Shown here: positions 9,666 to 20,074 of the stretch, in pieces
Layout of the letters: the number at the start of each line of letters is the position of its first letter
Position numbering within the stretch: the first letter of the stretch is position 1
Assembly (NCBI GenBank): GCA_905182855.1
Contig: CAJJDA010000001.1
Coordinates: 1 to 40,554 of the forward strand
Source: a gamma proteobacterium HTCC2207
GTDB lineage: Bacteria > Pseudomonadota > Gammaproteobacteria > Pseudomonadales > Porticoccaceae
Reading direction: 5' to 3'
DNA: 40,554 nt
The notes under the pieces: model-generated
Seen by the model: the letters and a program-made list of their open reading frames with translations, nothing else
Told to the model about the DNA's origin: nothing
The model's database searches: none
Made by a program: the position numbers and the translations under genes

Positions 9666-10847
9666 TTGAAAAATACATTAAGGCCATTTGCTATATTATC
9701 GGTGTTTGTACTGATCGCCGCAGTCATGACTGCTTTGCGCCCCGAGCCGGTTAAAGTTGAAGCTCCAGAAAATGCTTTGGCGGTCAAAATACTCAAAATG
9801 AAGCGTACTCAGGCGGTCCTGCTGATTCAGTCTCAGGGGTCGGTGCTACCGCGGACCCGTACATCCCTTATATCCGAAGTCTCAGGCGCAGTACTTAAAG
9901 TATCCCCGCAGTTTATGGTGGGGGGTGCGTTTGATAAAGGCGATGCGCTATTGACGCTAGACCCCACAGATTATGAGGTAGCCCTGCAAAGAGCTGAAGC
10001 TAGTCTAATTAGCCGACAAGCCCAGCTGACTTTCGAGCAGGCCCGTGCAACGCAGGCCAAAAAAGAATGGGCTATGACCGGTAGACCCTATGCCCAAGCC
10101 CCAATATTGGCGCTGCGAGAACCCTATCTAGATGAGGCTCGCGCCAACGTCCTGCAGGCAGAGGCTGAGGTTAAGCAGGCACGACAAAAACTGCAGCGAA
10201 CAACTATTCGAGCGCCCTATGCCGGTATGGTCTCAGCTAAACTGGTAGATGTCGGTCAGTATGTGACTGTGGGTACACCCTTAGGAGAAAGTTTTGCCAT
10301 TGATGTGGTCGAGATTAGGCTGCCGCTTACCGACAACGATATGGCCATGATGAATAAGGTCGAGTTTTCAAGTCCAGCCGATGCACCAAAGATCGTTTTA
10401 AGTGCTTTGGTGGCCGGTCAAACGGTGACATGGAATGCTGATTTAGTCCGCTCCGAAGGGGTAGTAAATCAGCTGAATCGCTCCCAATATGTGGTTGCTC
10501 AAGTGGCAGATCCCTACGGCATTATTCGCCCAGCCAGCGGTCCTGTCTTATTGGTAGGTACTTTCGTACGGGCCTCCATTGCAGGTAAGACATTGAGTAA
10601 TGTCTTCAGAGTACCGCGTCATGCAATGCTTGAAGGCAAACAGGTGGCGCTAGTTGATGCGCAATCCCGTTTGCGATTAACCAGTGTTAAAACGACCTTT
10701 GGAGATGATGAATTTTACTATGTGAGTGCCGGTCTAAAAGCTGGAGACGAGGTGATTGTTAGTGCCATAGGCACGGCGATCGAAGGTATGAAAGTTAATC
10801 CGCAGCGCAAACACATCGATATTGATACCACTGGGGCAGATAAATAA
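9666..10847 (+). CDS. RND efflux periplasmic adaptor subunit (HlyD/AcrA type)
   Basis: Membrane-fusion protein that links an inner-membrane RND pump to an outer-membrane channel. A hydrophobic N-terminus (residues 6-24) serves as signal or anchor. It is followed by the lipoyl/barrel-sandwich half-motif, an alpha-helical hairpin (about 95-175, rich in Ala/Glu/Gln with TTIRAPYAG after it), and a beta-barrel. The length (393) is normal. The start is TTG 9666 with GGGGGA just upstream. It overlaps the pump gene by one base (TAATG). The outer-membrane partner is not in the window. Confidence 0.93.
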   Translation: MKNTLRPFAILSVFVLIAAVMTALRPEPVKVEAPENALAVKILKMKRTQAVLLIQSQGSVLPRTRTSLISEVSGAVLKVSPQFMVGGAFDKGDALLTLDPTDYEVALQRAEASLISRQAQLTFEQARATQAKKEWAMTGRPYAQAPILALREPYLDEARANVLQAEAEVKQARQKLQRTTIRAPYAGMVSAKLVDVGQYVTVGTPLGESFAIDVVEIRLPLTDNDMAMMNKVEFSSPADAPKIVLSALVAGQTVTWNADLVRSEGVVNQLNRSQYVVAQVADPYGIIRPASGPVLLVGTFVRASIAGKTLSNVFRVPRHAMLEGKQVALVDAQSRLRLTSVKTTFGDDEFYYVSAGLKAGDEVIVSAIGTAIEGMKVNPQRKHIDIDTTGADK

Positions 10848-13800
10848 TGCAAAGCTCACAGTCTGGAATTATTAGCTGGTTTGCAAAAAACCCTGTTGCT
10901 GCCAATTTAGTGATGCTTTTTATTGTTGTTGCCGGCGCTATTTCTGCCTCTAGTATTAGCAAAGATATGTTCCCTCGCTCGGATATTCCTATTATTAAGA
11001 TTAGTGCACCCTATCCAGGTGCGGCGCCGATTGAGGTTGAGAAGGCCGTTATCTTGCCAATGGAATCAGCGCTAGAAGGTCTTAAAGGGGTAAAGAAAAT
11101 TAGCGCTAAGGCCAGTCGAGATATGGCCAGTATTACCTTAGAGATCGAGGCTAATGAAGACCTTAATGAGGTGATGGTTCAGGTTGAAAATCGTATCGAT
11201 GGAATCGTCAATTTTCCCGAAGATCTCGAAAAACCGACGGTAAAAAAGGCTGACTTCTTTGGCTGGGTTATGGGGGTCTCCGTGTCCGGTCCTATGGATG
11301 TGCGGCAGAGAAAAATACTGGGGCAGCAGGTATATGACGATTTGATGGCATTGCCCGAGGTTAAAAAGGTTTTTCTTTGGGGGGTTGATAACTATGAGAT
11401 TTCGATCGAAGTAAAAGAGGCTAGGCTACGAGAACTCAACCTAACACTGGGTGAGGTAGCTCAGGTATTGCGTGCATCTTCATTGGATTTACCCGCAGGT
11501 ATTATCAGAGCCGAGGCTGGCAACGTATTAGTCCGGACTCAGGGCAAGGCTTATGTGGGTGCTGAGTTTGCTAACCTAGTGCTGCGCAGCCAGGCTGACG
11601 GGACTCAGTTATTGCTGAGCGATGTAGCTGAGATCAAAGATGGATTTGTTGAATCAAATAGCATGGTACGGTTTGACCAAGAAGAGGCCTTTAATCTGGG
11701 TATCATGTCTTTAGAAGATCAAAATCTGCTGACGATCAGTGATTCTATCAAGAGTTATATTGAAAAGAAGCGCACAACTCTGCCGAAAGATTTGAGTCTT
11801 CATTATTTTTCCGACGAGTCCTATCACCTGCGCGGCCGCCTTGACATGATGATAGAAAATCTTGCAATGGGCGCCGTTTTGGTCGCTATAGTGCTGGGGC
11901 TATTTCTGAACTTGCGGGTTGCATTCTGGGTCATGCTAGGTATCCCAGTCAGTTTCTTGGGTGCATTTTGGTTGATGCCTGTCAACCCATATCCAGTTAC
12001 GGTTAATGTACTCAGTCTGTTCGCCTTTATTATGGTATTGGGGATAGTGGTTGATGATGCCATTGTCATCGGTGAGAGCGTTTTCGATGAAGTGGATGGC
12101 GACTATAAGAAGAAACTATCTGAGGGCATGGATCCTAATACTATTTATAAGGCCTCGATAGAGACTGTGGTTGCGGGAGCGCAGAAGGTCGCGACGCCCT
12201 CAACTATTGGCGTGCTTACTACGATTGCCGCCTTTGCGCCGATATTATTTATTGGTGGAAGTCAGGCTGCATTTCTTGAGTCTATTAGTGTGGTAGTCAT
12301 TCTATGTCTAATTTTCTCTCTGGTTGAATCAAAATTAATTCTTCCAGCGCATTTAGTGGGATTAGAATTTGGCCGTCCTTCCTCGTCGAAATTTGCCTTT
12401 ATTGGTCGCTGGCAAAAAGCTGTCGACAAAGGGCTCAGCAAGTTTATTAATGAGGTTTTCCAACCTAACCTTTTAATGCTAATTAAAAATCGCTATTCAA
12501 CATTGGCGGTGTTCTTAGGCCTATTAATTATTGCTTTCGCCACCCTCTCAAGCGGCATTGCGCGATTTGAGTTTTTCCCCAACGTGCCAGGAGATGATGT
12601 TAAGGCCCAAATTATTATGCAAGATGGTTCATCTACTGAGAGTTTGCAGGAGACTATTCTTGCCGTTGAGTCAGCGATCTACAGGGTGGATGCTGATTAT
12701 CGAGAAAAGTATCCGGAAAGTGTTGGTCTAGTCGAGCACGTACAATTTAATACTCAGAGTGACATTCAGGTGATCTTTCGCGTCATGCTAACTCATGCAG
12801 AGCTACGCGCAGTTGACGCCGTTGAAATAGAGCGCCTTTGGCGAAATGCGGTTGGTCCATTAGCAGGTGTGCGTAAACAGAGATATTACTCGTCAGAGGG
12901 TCCAGGTGGGGGGGCCAATATCAATTTATCATTGTCGGGAGCGGACCCAGATGAGCTAACGCTAGCTGGCGCTGAGTTGCAGGAGAAATTGGCCGAGTAC
13001 ACCGGGGTATTTGATGTTTATAACTCTCAGGGTTCGGGCGGACGAGAAGTGTTAGTCAGCCTCAAACCCTATGCCAGTCAGGTTGGTGTGAGTCTTGCTG
13101 ATGTGGCGCGCCAAGTCCGCCAGGCATTTTATGGTGAAGAGGTGCAGCGAATCCAGAGAGATACCGAAACCCTTAAAGTGATGGTGCGCTATCCGCTTGA
13201 AGAGCGCCGGTCCATTGCGACCTTAGAGAATATGCACATTCGTACTAATACCGGCGAAGCTATCGCTATCGGTGAAGTTGCAAATATCAGATTAGGTTTA
13301 GGACTCACTGCGATCTCGCGTATCGATCGCAAACGAACAGTAACTATCACCGCGAACAATGACCCTGAAATGGTGCAAAGCGGCACTGTGATTGGTGATA
13401 TTAAAGATAGCTTTATCCCTGCGCTGCTGGCTAAGTATCCCTCAGTGCAGTTTGGCTTGGGTGGCGCCAGTGAAGAGCAGGGGATTCTTATACAACGCAT
13501 GTTTATGAGCTTTGCCGCCTCCTTATTTTTAATCTATGGATTGTTAGCGGTACCTCTACGTTCTTATATGCAGCCGTTAGTCATTATGTCAGTGATTCCG
13601 TTTGGCTTTATCGGTGCGGTGATTGGTCATATTATTTTTGATGTATCAATCAATATGCTGTCGGTTTTTGGCCTCATTGCTCTATCAGGCGTCGTGGTGA
13701 ACGACAGCCTGATACTAGTGGAATTTGCCAATCGAGCCCGGGCCGACAATACCTCTATTGATGAGGCGCTATTGATCGCGGGTAAAAGGCGTTTTAGAGC

Positions 13801-14023
13801 GATTTTGCTAACGACCATGACAACCTTTGTAGGGCTGCTGCCAATGTTATTTGAAACCAGCGTACAGGCACAATTTGTTATTCCTATGGCGTTATCGCTG
13901 AGCTTTGGTATTTTGTTTGCCACCAGTATTACCCTGGTCATTGTACCTTGCTTATACCGAGTTGTTTACGACTTGCGTGACTCAAAGCGGTTTGTCGATC
14001 CGGTATTACAGGACGGGTTATAA
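10847..14023 (+). CDS. RND efflux transporter permease (AcrB/MexB-like HAE1 family)
   Basis: Proton-driven inner-membrane efflux pump, 1058 residues, with the twelve-helix RND layout: one helix at residues 17-35, two large periplasmic loops (about 40-330 and 565-860), and two bundles. The proton-relay aspartates are present in TM4, [18 protein letters not shown]. The second bundle has [22 protein letters not shown]. Substrates cannot be inferred; the neighbour adaptor shows it is a two-gene system that must recruit an outer-membrane channel from elsewhere. Confidence 0.95.
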   Translation: MQSSQSGIISWFAKNPVAANLVMLFIVVAGAISASSISKDMFPRSDIPIIKISAPYPGAAPIEVEKAVILPMESALEGLKGVKKISAKASRDMASITLEIEANEDLNEVMVQVENRIDGIVNFPEDLEKPTVKKADFFGWVMGVSVSGPMDVRQRKILGQQVYDDLMALPEVKKVFLWGVDNYEISIEVKEARLRELNLTLGEVAQVLRASSLDLPAGIIRAEAGNVLVRTQGKAYVGAEFANLVLRSQADGTQLLLSDVAEIKDGFVESNSMVRFDQEEAFNLGIMSLEDQNLLTISDSIKSYIEKKRTTLPKDLSLHYFSDESYHLRGRLDMMIENLAMGAVLVAIVLGLFLNLRVAFWVMLGIPVSFLGAFWLMPVNPYPVTVNVLSLFAFIMVLGIVVDDAIVIGESVFDEVDGDYKKKLSEGMDPNTIYKASIETVVAGAQKVATPSTIGVLTTIAAFAPILFIGGSQAAFLESISVVVILCLIFSLVESKLILPAHLVGLEFGRPSSSKFAFIGRWQKAVDKGLSKFINEVFQPNLLMLIKNRYSTLAVFLGLLIIAFATLSSGIARFEFFPNVPGDDVKAQIIMQDGSSTESLQETILAVESAIYRVDADYREKYPESVGLVEHVQFNTQSDIQVIFRVMLTHAELRAVDAVEIERLWRNAVGPLAGVRKQRYYSSEGPGGGANINLSLSGADPDELTLAGAELQEKLAEYTGVFDVYNSQGSGGREVLVSLKPYASQVGVSLADVARQVRQAFYGEEVQRIQRDTETLKVMVRYPLEERRSIATLENMHIRTNTGEAIAIGEVANIRLGLGLTAISRIDRKRTVTITANNDPEMVQSGTVIGDIKDSFIPALLAKYPSVQFGLGGASEEQGILIQRMFMSFAASLFLIYGLLAVPLRSYMQPLVIMSVIPFGFIGAVIGHIIFDVSINMLSVFGLIALSGVVVNDSLILVEFANRARADNTSIDEALLIAGKRRFRAILLTTMTTFVGLLPMLFETSVQAQFVIPMALSLSFGILFATSITLVIVPCLYRVVYDLRDSKRFVDPVLQDGL

Positions 14024-14100
14024 GGTCAAAAAGTCTGCATAAAGGGGTCTTTGAGGCTACAATACACCTCTTTTTTTGGTTTATCCTTGGAGTCAGTCTG

Positions 14101-14694
14101 GTGCTTCGTTTTATCGAATCCTCAAAGTTACCCACCCGCTGGGGAATCTTTGATATTCACGGCTTTGAAGACCCCTTTAAGGGCAAGGAACATATCGCCA
14201 TCACTATGGGTCAATGTGCTGGGCCCGAACCGTTACTCATAAGAATCCACTCCGAGTGTTTGACGGGTGATGCACTGGGAAGTCTCCGCTGCGACTGTGG
14301 TGAACAGCTTCAAGAATCGATGGGACGTATCTCTGAGTTGGGCCGCGGCGCCATTTTATATCTGCGCCAGGAAGGTCGAGGGATTGGTCTGGTGAATAAA
14401 ATCCGCGCCTATAATCTCCAGGACCAGGGTGCCGATACCGTAGAAGCTAACGAGCGACTGGGGTTTGGTGCCGACATGCGTGATTATTCGATTTGCGCAC
14501 CTATGCTAGAACACTTGGGCGCCAAGCGAGTGCGGCTCATGACCAATAACCCACGTAAGATTGATGCGTTGAAAGCGCTGGGTATTGATGTGGTTGAGCG
14601 TGAGCCCATTGAGGCTGACAGCAACCCTCATAATGTTCAATATCTGTCGACCAAAGCCGGAAAATTAGGGCATTTATTTAAGGCAGAGACATGA
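14101..14694 (+). CDS. ribA: GTP cyclohydrolase II
   Basis: RibA opens GTP to the diaminopyrimidine that starts riboflavin synthesis. It is the active form: [17 protein letters not shown] carries the three zinc cysteines and [18 protein letters not shown] the catalytic arginine loop; [10 protein letters not shown] follows. The length of 197 residues is the stand-alone size. Start is GTG 14101 with GGAG at 14089-14092. It overlaps hisF by four bases (ATGA), so it is coupled to histidine synthesis and separate from the rib operon. Confidence 0.97.
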   Translation: MLRFIESSKLPTRWGIFDIHGFEDPFKGKEHIAITMGQCAGPEPLLIRIHSECLTGDALGSLRCDCGEQLQESMGRISELGRGAILYLRQEGRGIGLVNKIRAYNLQDQGADTVEANERLGFGADMRDYSICAPMLEHLGAKRVRLMTNNPRKIDALKALGIDVVEREPIEADSNPHNVQYLSTKAGKLGHLFKAET

Positions 14695-15461
14695 GTCTGG
14701 CCAAGCGGATTATTCCATGCCTCGATGTCGACAAAGGTCGTGTTGTGAAAGGCGTACAGTTTGTGGATATCCGTGATGCCGGAGACCCGGTAGAGGTTGC
14801 GCGCCGCTATAATGAGCAGGGCGCCGACGAGATTACCTTTCTTGATATCACAGCTAGTCACGAGGCCCGCGATACCACGTTGCATACGGTCGAACGGATG
14901 GCTGGTGAAGTATTTATCCCTTTAACCGTCGGTGGTGGTGTCCGTGAGTTACAGGATATTCGGAATCTGTTAAATGCTGGTGCCGACAAGGTCGCGATTA
15001 ACTCTGCCGCGATCCATCATCCCGAATTTGTTCGCGAGGCGGCACAGCGTTTTGGTTCGCAATGTATTGTGGTGGCCATTGATGCCAAACAGGTAGAGCT
15101 CGGCGATAATCCTGTCTGGGAAATCTTTACTCATGGCGGCCGTAACCCCACGGGCATTAATGCTATTGAATGGGCGGAAAAAATGACTATGTATGGTGCG
15201 GGTGAGATCTTACTGACCAGTATGGACCGCGACGGTACTAAAAATGGGTTTGATCTTGATCTCACCGCACGCATTAGTGATGCGGTTAATGTGCCTGTTA
15301 TCGCCTCGGGTGGGGTCGGTACTCTGCAGCATCTGGTAGATGGAATCATTCAAGGGAAGGCTGATGCGGTACTTGCGGCCAGTATCTTCCACTTCGGCGA
15401 TCATACCGTCCCAGAGGCCAAACAATATATGGCCGCACGCGGGGTTATTGTAAGGCTCTAA
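14691..15461 (+). CDS. hisF: Imidazole glycerol phosphate synthase cyclase subunit
   Basis: HisF closes the imidazole ring with ammonia supplied by HisH, giving IGP and AICAR. The 256-residue TIM barrel has [18 protein letters not shown] with the first catalytic aspartate, [33 protein letters not shown] with the second aspartate, and [10 protein letters not shown]. The other his genes are not in the window. It overlaps the ribA stop. Confidence 0.98.
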   Translation: MSLAKRIIPCLDVDKGRVVKGVQFVDIRDAGDPVEVARRYNEQGADEITFLDITASHEARDTTLHTVERMAGEVFIPLTVGGGVRELQDIRNLLNAGADKVAINSAAIHHPEFVREAAQRFGSQCIVVAIDAKQVELGDNPVWEIFTHGGRNPTGINAIEWAEKMTMYGAGEILLTSMDRDGTKNGFDLDLTARISDAVNVPVIASGGVGTLQHLVDGIIQGKADAVLAASIFHFGDHTVPEAKQYMAARGVIVRL

Positions 15462-15572
15462 TTAGACTCACCGACCAGAGCAGCTCTGACACTGTGAGAG
15501 ATCGCACTTGGGTTTAGATGGAGTAACTGCTCGGCTAATCGGTATCGGCAGTAATTAATCCCGAAGCCGAGT

Positions 15573-16238
15573 TTACATAGGGTTGATTCTCAGCCAAGGC
15601 TTCATTAAAAATCCCAGCGGATGAGATAGCTTAATAGGTGCACTAAGTGCCGACAAGCATATACATTCGCCGTTCTGCGAACCCACAGGTTGATGAACAT
15701 CACCTGGCCGGCGGAATAAAAAGTCGCCTTCCTGATAAACCGCATTCTCGTCAGAAAAGCTACCTTTCAAAACTACAGTGTACTCTGACCCCTCATGATC
15801 ATGTTTTGGAGTCATACCACCAGCCCGAATTCTATGGAGAGCCACTTCAAAACCTGCCTGTCCGGTTTGGAACTGAGATATGTCAATGGACGGTGAAAGG
15901 CGTCGCCAAGTCAGTGCTGACTGCAGATCCTTCATCAATATATTGATTGATGAGGGAAAGCCTGTAACATTCTTTTGGGCTTTCTTTTCCGTTGAAGACG
16001 AAGAAGGGTTGTCAATTTTCGCCATCACTGCGTCTAGAAGATCATCGGCGATAGGCGCGGGGTCTATTTTGTCCATTATCTGTGACCCAACTTCATCGAG
16101 CCGCAACAACTCGTCACGGCACTTACGACAGAAGTGTATGTGTGCAGACACACAGATCGATGGTGCGACAGCCAAATTTCCAGCAGAAAACTCTATCAAT
16201 AGAGCGCTGTCTGGGTGAAATTTTATAAATTTACTCAT
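15573..16238 (-). CDS. ChrR-type zinc anti-sigma factor with C-terminal cupin
   Basis: Holds an ECF sigma factor inactive until a photo-oxidative (singlet oxygen type) signal arrives, by analogy to Rhodobacter ChrR. The N-terminal zinc anti-sigma domain carries H-x3-C-x2-C in AHIHFCRKCRDE; the C-terminal cupin (from about residue 110) carries HDHEGSEYTVVLKG and RPGDVHQP. The start is taken as MSKFIKFHP at 16238, eight bases inside the sigma gene; a longer frame to 16268 exists. Tight overlap supports coupled synthesis of sigma and anti-sigma factor. Confidence 0.88.
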   Translation of the reverse strand: MSKFIKFHPDSALLIEFSAGNLAVAPSICVSAHIHFCRKCRDELLRLDEVGSQIMDKIDPAPIADDLLDAVMAKIDNPSSSSTEKKAQKNVTGFPSSINILMKDLQSALTWRRLSPSIDISQFQTGQAGFEVALHRIRAGGMTPKHDHEGSEYTVVLKGSFSDENAVYQEGDFLFRRPGDVHQPVGSQNGECICLSALSAPIKLSHPLGFLMKPWLRINPM

Positions 16239-16899
16239 CTGAAAAACCGTCCTGAAATTCTGGGGCAACTAAAATTTGCATCTTTTGGAGCGCTAAGCGC
16301 ACTCGTGACTTGACCGTACCTAATGGCAACCCAAGCTCTTGGGAAGCCTCGGCATGGGATTTACCTTCCAAGTAGACCTTGCGGAGAATCTCAGCCTGCT
16401 CCCTCGGTAAATTGGCTAGACAGGCTTGAATCTTTTCCTCTCTATGCTTCTGGCTCAGAAGCGAGACAGGCGTATCCTCGTCTGGTTCATGCCAATAATC
16501 TTCGTTCTCAAGAGGAAGATGCTGGGTGTTGCTCTTGCGCCGCAGCATATCAATTCGACAGTTGCGCGCAACAGTGTATATCCAAGTGGTAGCAGAGGCT
16601 TTCGCAGGATTGTACCCAGCTGCCTTGTTCCATACTTTGATCATTACTTCTTGCACTAGATCGTCACCTAGACCGGGAATCCAACCTTCGTGGCGGCTGG
16701 CCTGCGCAAAACTTTTCAGTAACGGGCCGAAATGTCTAAACAGTTTGGCAAAGGCTGGGCGATCACGTGATTCACCGACCTTAACTAGCAACAGACTCCA
16801 CTGGTCTGACCGCTTTTCTGTCAGCATTAATACGGCACTGCGACCGATCTTCTCTATTTGTGTGTCCACCAATTTAATTTTCTTCTGCACCATGATCAC
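16231..16899 (-). CDS. ECF RNA polymerase sigma factor (RpoE/ChrR-group)
   Basis: Region 2 has DDLVQEVMIKVWNKAAGYNPAK followed by WIYTVARNCRIDMLRR; region 4 has LPREQAEILRKVYLEGKSHAEASQELGLPLGTVKSR, a helix-turn-helix that reads the -35 element. The length (222) fits the family. It is followed by a ChrR-like anti-sigma gene overlapping by 8 bases, so this is the ECF11-like photo-oxidative stress pair. Upstream lies a candidate ECF promoter (16925-16951). In this organism its targets beyond itself cannot be seen in the window. Confidence 0.92.
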   Translation of the reverse strand: MIMVQKKIKLVDTQIEKIGRSAVLMLTEKRSDQWSLLLVKVGESRDRPAFAKLFRHFGPLLKSFAQASRHEGWIPGLGDDLVQEVMIKVWNKAAGYNPAKASATTWIYTVARNCRIDMLRRKSNTQHLPLENEDYWHEPDEDTPVSLLSQKHREEKIQACLANLPREQAEILRKVYLEGKSHAEASQELGLPLGTVKSRVRLALQKMQILVAPEFQDGFSDE

Positions 16900-16924
16900 A
16901 CTGTAATTTACTACACTTTACCGG

Positions 16925-16951
16925 TTACGTAAATTTAAAGGCTTTAGATCA
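16925..16951 (-). promoter_or_regulatory. Candidate ECF promoter of the sigma/anti-sigma pair
   Basis: On the minus strand TGATCT (16951-16946) is followed after 16 bases by CGTAA (16929-16925), 26 bases before the start codon. This resembles the TGATC / CGTAA-type elements known for RpoE/ChrR sigma factors. Autoregulation is the expected meaning, but it is an inference from the motif and position. Confidence 0.5.
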
Positions 16952-17083
16952 TTCCATTTCCGTTAACAAGTATCCTTTAGGCGCTACGAACGCTGTGTTG
17001 TCAGCGTTAAAATAGTTACGGCCATTTCAAAATTGGCTAACAACCGCCCATAATCATGCTGCATACTTTAAAAACCACCGCCC

Positions 17084-17254
17084 ATGTATCCAGATTTAGA
17101 TGCGCAGCCGACGAACCTTCTGTCGTCCATGGCAACGTCAGCCTTGACGCAGATCCCAGCCAAAGAGTTAGCCTCATTGGGTATCGCTTTTAAAGCACTG
17201 CGTGTGCACCTGTTACGCTATCTCAGCGGTGAGATTTCCACCCTCAGAGCCTAA
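17084..17254 (+). CDS. Small hypothetical protein
   Basis: An ATG-TAA frame of 56 codons, below the length limit usually used. It begins MYPDLDAQPTNLLSSMA and ends with a basic stretch, ALRVHLLRYLSGEISTLRA. The first part is polar and the second looks like an amphipathic helix with Leu, Arg and His. I do not recognise a family. No strong ribosome site is visible (CCGCCC upstream). It may be a real small protein, a leader peptide of the symporter gene, or chance. Confidence 0.35.
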   Translation: MYPDLDAQPTNLLSSMATSALTQIPAKELASLGIAFKALRVHLLRYLSGEISTLRA

Positions 17255-17272
17255 ATCGATAGGGAACTAGGT

Positions 17273-17301
17273 TATACTAACGGTTTAAATATCATCCGTT
17301 A
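17273..17301 (+). promoter_or_regulatory. Possible promoter/operator of the symporter gene
   Basis: TATACT at 17273-17278 could be a -10 box, and TAACGG (17278-17283) with CCGTTA (17296-17301) is a six-base inverted repeat spaced by 12 bases just downstream. No good -35 was found. The distance to the start at 17391 is about 90 bases. Low-confidence reading. Confidence 0.25.
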
Positions 17302-17390
17302 ATAAGTCGATGTGATTAGGGCTACTAACCCCAAACGGGTGGGCAGCGCTCTCCACTAACCATCTACGCGCAAATGAATAGGATCAAATT

Positions 17391-18674
17391 ATGAGTTTAA
17401 CTCAACGAATAATCTCAGCGATGTTGATGGGCCTTCTATTAGGGGGTCTCCTTAATATTATCTCTAGCAGCAATATACTCCCGATAGCCATTCAGAGCTG
17501 GCTGGATATGTATCTCGTCAATGGCCTGTTTGACACTATCGGACAGATTTTTGTGAGATCGTTAAAGCTGCTAGTCGTACCTTTGGTATTTGTTTCGCTC
17601 GTCTGTGGTGTGTCTTCGCTAGGGAATAACTCCCGTATGGGTGCTGTTGCGAGTAAAACTATCGCACTTTATGTTGCAACCACCGCCATAGCTATAACAT
17701 TGGCTATTTCGGTGGCGGTGGTTGTTCAGCCGGGTGTTGGTATTGATCTGGCCAATGCGACCCAATTTGTCGCTAAAGATGCGCCGTCGCTGAAAACAAC
17801 CATTATCAATATATTTCCAAGTAACCCCGTTCAGTCGATGGCCAATGGCAGCATACTGCAGGTCATTGTGTTCTCCGTACTGATGGGTTTGGCCATTTCC
17901 AAAAGTGGCGAAAAAGGGCAGCGCATCAGTGATTTCTTCAATAATTTTAATGAAGTAATTATGAAGATGGTAATGATCCTAATGCAGCTAGCACCCTATG
18001 GAATATTCTGCTTGCTCGCTAAACTGTTTGCCGATGTCGGCATTGGGATGATTTTAAATCTAGCGAAGTACTTTTTCACTATGGTGTTTGTGCTGCTGCT
18101 GCACAGCCTCGGAGTGTATACGTTTATTTTTAAGTTTTTTACTGGCCTGAGTATCCGAGCATTTTTAAGTAAAATGCGTCCCGCATTAGCACTCGCGTTT
18201 AGTACAGCCTCTAGCGGTGCAACTATGCCGGTCACTTTACGCACGGTAGAGAAACGTCTGGGTGTTCACAATACCGTCGCTTCATTTACGGTACCCTTAG
18301 GTACGACTATTAATATGGATGGCACGGCTATTATGCAGGGCGTTGCCACAGTTTTTATCGCCCAGGCCTACAATATTGGTCTTGGAATCGACGACTATTT
18401 GATGGTGGTGCTCACCGCTACTTTGGCTTCTATTGGCACCGCCGCAGTGCCGGGGGTCGGCTTGGTAATGCTTGTAATGGTGCTGAATCAAGTGGGTCTG
18501 CCTGTTGAAGGTATTGGCCTTATTATTGGTGTTGATCGGTTGCTCGATATGACCCGTACGGCGACCAATGTTACTGGTGATGCCATGGTTACCGCCGTGG
18601 TAGCCAATAGCGAAGGCTTCCTCGATCGAGATGTGTTTAATGATCCTGAAGCGGGGGTTGTGCAAAACGTTTAA
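17391..18674 (+). CDS. Dicarboxylate/amino-acid:cation symporter (DAACS family)
   Basis: Inner-membrane Na+ or H+ symporter of acidic amino acids or C4-dicarboxylates. At 427 residues with 8 membrane spans plus two re-entrant loops it has the family layout. The serine-rich hairpin ASSGATMPVTLR and the NMDGT cation-site motif TTINMDGTAIMQG are intact, as is the last helix part DRLLDMTRTATNVTGD. It is followed by a prolidase-like and an asparaginase-like gene, so it may serve amino-acid uptake. DctA versus GltP-type specificity is not decidable here. Confidence 0.93.
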   Translation: MSLTQRIISAMLMGLLLGGLLNIISSSNILPIAIQSWLDMYLVNGLFDTIGQIFVRSLKLLVVPLVFVSLVCGVSSLGNNSRMGAVASKTIALYVATTAIAITLAISVAVVVQPGVGIDLANATQFVAKDAPSLKTTIINIFPSNPVQSMANGSILQVIVFSVLMGLAISKSGEKGQRISDFFNNFNEVIMKMVMILMQLAPYGIFCLLAKLFADVGIGMILNLAKYFFTMVFVLLLHSLGVYTFIFKFFTGLSIRAFLSKMRPALALAFSTASSGATMPVTLRTVEKRLGVHNTVASFTVPLGTTINMDGTAIMQGVATVFIAQAYNIGLGIDDYLMVVLTATLASIGTAAVPGVGLVMLVMVLNQVGLPVEGIGLIIGVDRLLDMTRTATNVTGDAMVTAVVANSEGFLDRDVFNDPEAGVVQNV

Positions 18675-18687
18675 GGCCTGTTTAAAG

Positions 18688-18713
18688 CCCCATGACTGAT
18701 TTAGGTCACGGGG
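18688..18713 (+). terminator. Possible hairpin after the symporter gene
   Basis: CCCCATGAC and GTCACGGGG can pair over an 8-base loop with one mismatch, shortly after the symporter stop codon. There is no T run, so termination is uncertain. Confidence 0.3.
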
Positions 18714-18761
18714 TCACTGGTGCTACAGTTACTCCAACAATTCTCTAAGGATGACAGGACC

Positions 18762-20074
18762 ATGATGGCCGAACTATACAAACAGCATATCGCGGAGAAA
18801 ATGTCTCGCTTTCAGAGAATTCTGGAAGCCACGGGTTATCGGGAAATATTGATTGGCTCCGGTGAGACCAAAATGCAATTCCAAGATGACATGGCTTATG
18901 CTTTTAAAGCTAATCCTTACTTTCGTGAATGGGTTCCCCTCGCGACTAGAGCTGACTGCTATTTACAGATTATCGCAGGTGTCAGCAAACCAAAATTATT
19001 TTTACTTGCCGTTGAAGATGTTTGGCATACCGCGCCGGAGAGTCTCCCTACTGGCTTTGATCAGGCTTTTAATATTATTGAATATGGCAGCATTGAAGAG
19101 CTTAAAAAACATCTAGGCAGCGCAGCGGCGGTCTTTATTAATGAGACTAATGCTCTGGGCACGGTGGCAGAAAACTGGAATACATTGGCGGTTCTACACC
19201 AAATTGATTATCAGCGGCGCGGTAAAACGGCCTATGAACAGGAATGTGTCCGCGAGGCTAATCGGCGAGCAGTGCCTGCGCATCGAGCAGCTCAACAGCC
19301 TCTTATGGCGGCGCATCGACGTACCGATTTCGGCCGCCTATCTGGCCGCCTGTGATTGCCGTGAGAGCGAAATGCCCTACGGCATAATCGCCGGCGTCAA
19401 CGAACATGCAGCAGTACTGCACCACCATAATTTATTTAAGCAGCCGCAGACCCCGCGCAGTTTTCTAATTGATGCGGGAGTGGAGAGTCTATGGCTACGC
19501 CTCAGATATTACACGGACCTATGCCTATGATCCGGGCTGTGATTTTGCCGCCATGATTGAGGCGATGGACAAGACGCAGCTCGCGCTTTGCGCAGAGGGC
19601 GGTATTGGTAAAAGTCCAGTGGATATTCATGCGCTGTCTGCGTATAAGATCGCTGAAGTGCTGATTGAATTTGATGTGCTGCAACTGTCGGCTGAAGAAG
19701 CGGTTGCCAAAGATATTGCTGGATCTTTTTACCCCCATGGTTTGGGCCATCACCTTGGCTGTAATGTGCATGATAAAGGTAGTCAGCTAGCCAATGCTCA
19801 GGGCGCCATTCTCCCAAGGTCAGAAAAATACCCTAAGCTCCGCTCTGGCGCGAAGATGGTTGCCAACCAGATTCATACCGTAGAGCCGGGGCTGTATTTT
19901 ATTCCGGTCCTTCTGGATAAACTCAAATCTGGCAAGCACGCTAAAGCTATTAACTGGTCGCGGATCGATGAATTTGTCCCCTACGGTGGAATCCGTATCG
20001 AGGATAATATAGTGGTGCATGTCGATAGCACACTAGAAAACCTCACCCGCGATGCTTTCAGAAGAATAAACTAA
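18762..20074 (+). pseudogene. pepQ: Xaa-Pro dipeptidase (prolidase, M24 family), frame-disrupted
   Basis: PepQ-like enzymes split Xaa-Pro dipeptides with two divalent metals. From ATG 18762 (MMAELYKQHIAEKMSRFQR, the usual beginning) the first frame reads to HRAAQQ near 19298. The next frame gives SYGGASTY to 19324, a third gives ISAAYLAACDCRESEMPYG to about 19485, and the last gives VYGYASDITRTYA to the stop. So three frame changes are needed: a base missing near 19298, one missing near 19325, one extra near 19486. All metal residues are kept (IDAG, ASDITRTY, HGLGHHLG, TVEPG, RIEDN). After repair it would have about 438 residues, the normal length. Pseudogene or clustered sequence errors. Confidence 0.85.

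Larger units (their letters stand above)
16952..17390. other. Intergenic stretch between the sigma factor and the symporter
   Basis: Apart from the small reading frame at 17084-17254 and the operator-like repeat at 17278-17301, I see no gene, no tRNA-like fold and no obvious mobile element. The two flanking genes are divergent, so both promoters must lie here. Confidence 0.5.

Noticed and set aside
14024-14100. Terminator GAGG-N10-CCTC-T7 between the RND pump and ribA
   Set aside because: The stem is only four base pairs, so I do not list it as a feature, although the T run is suggestive.
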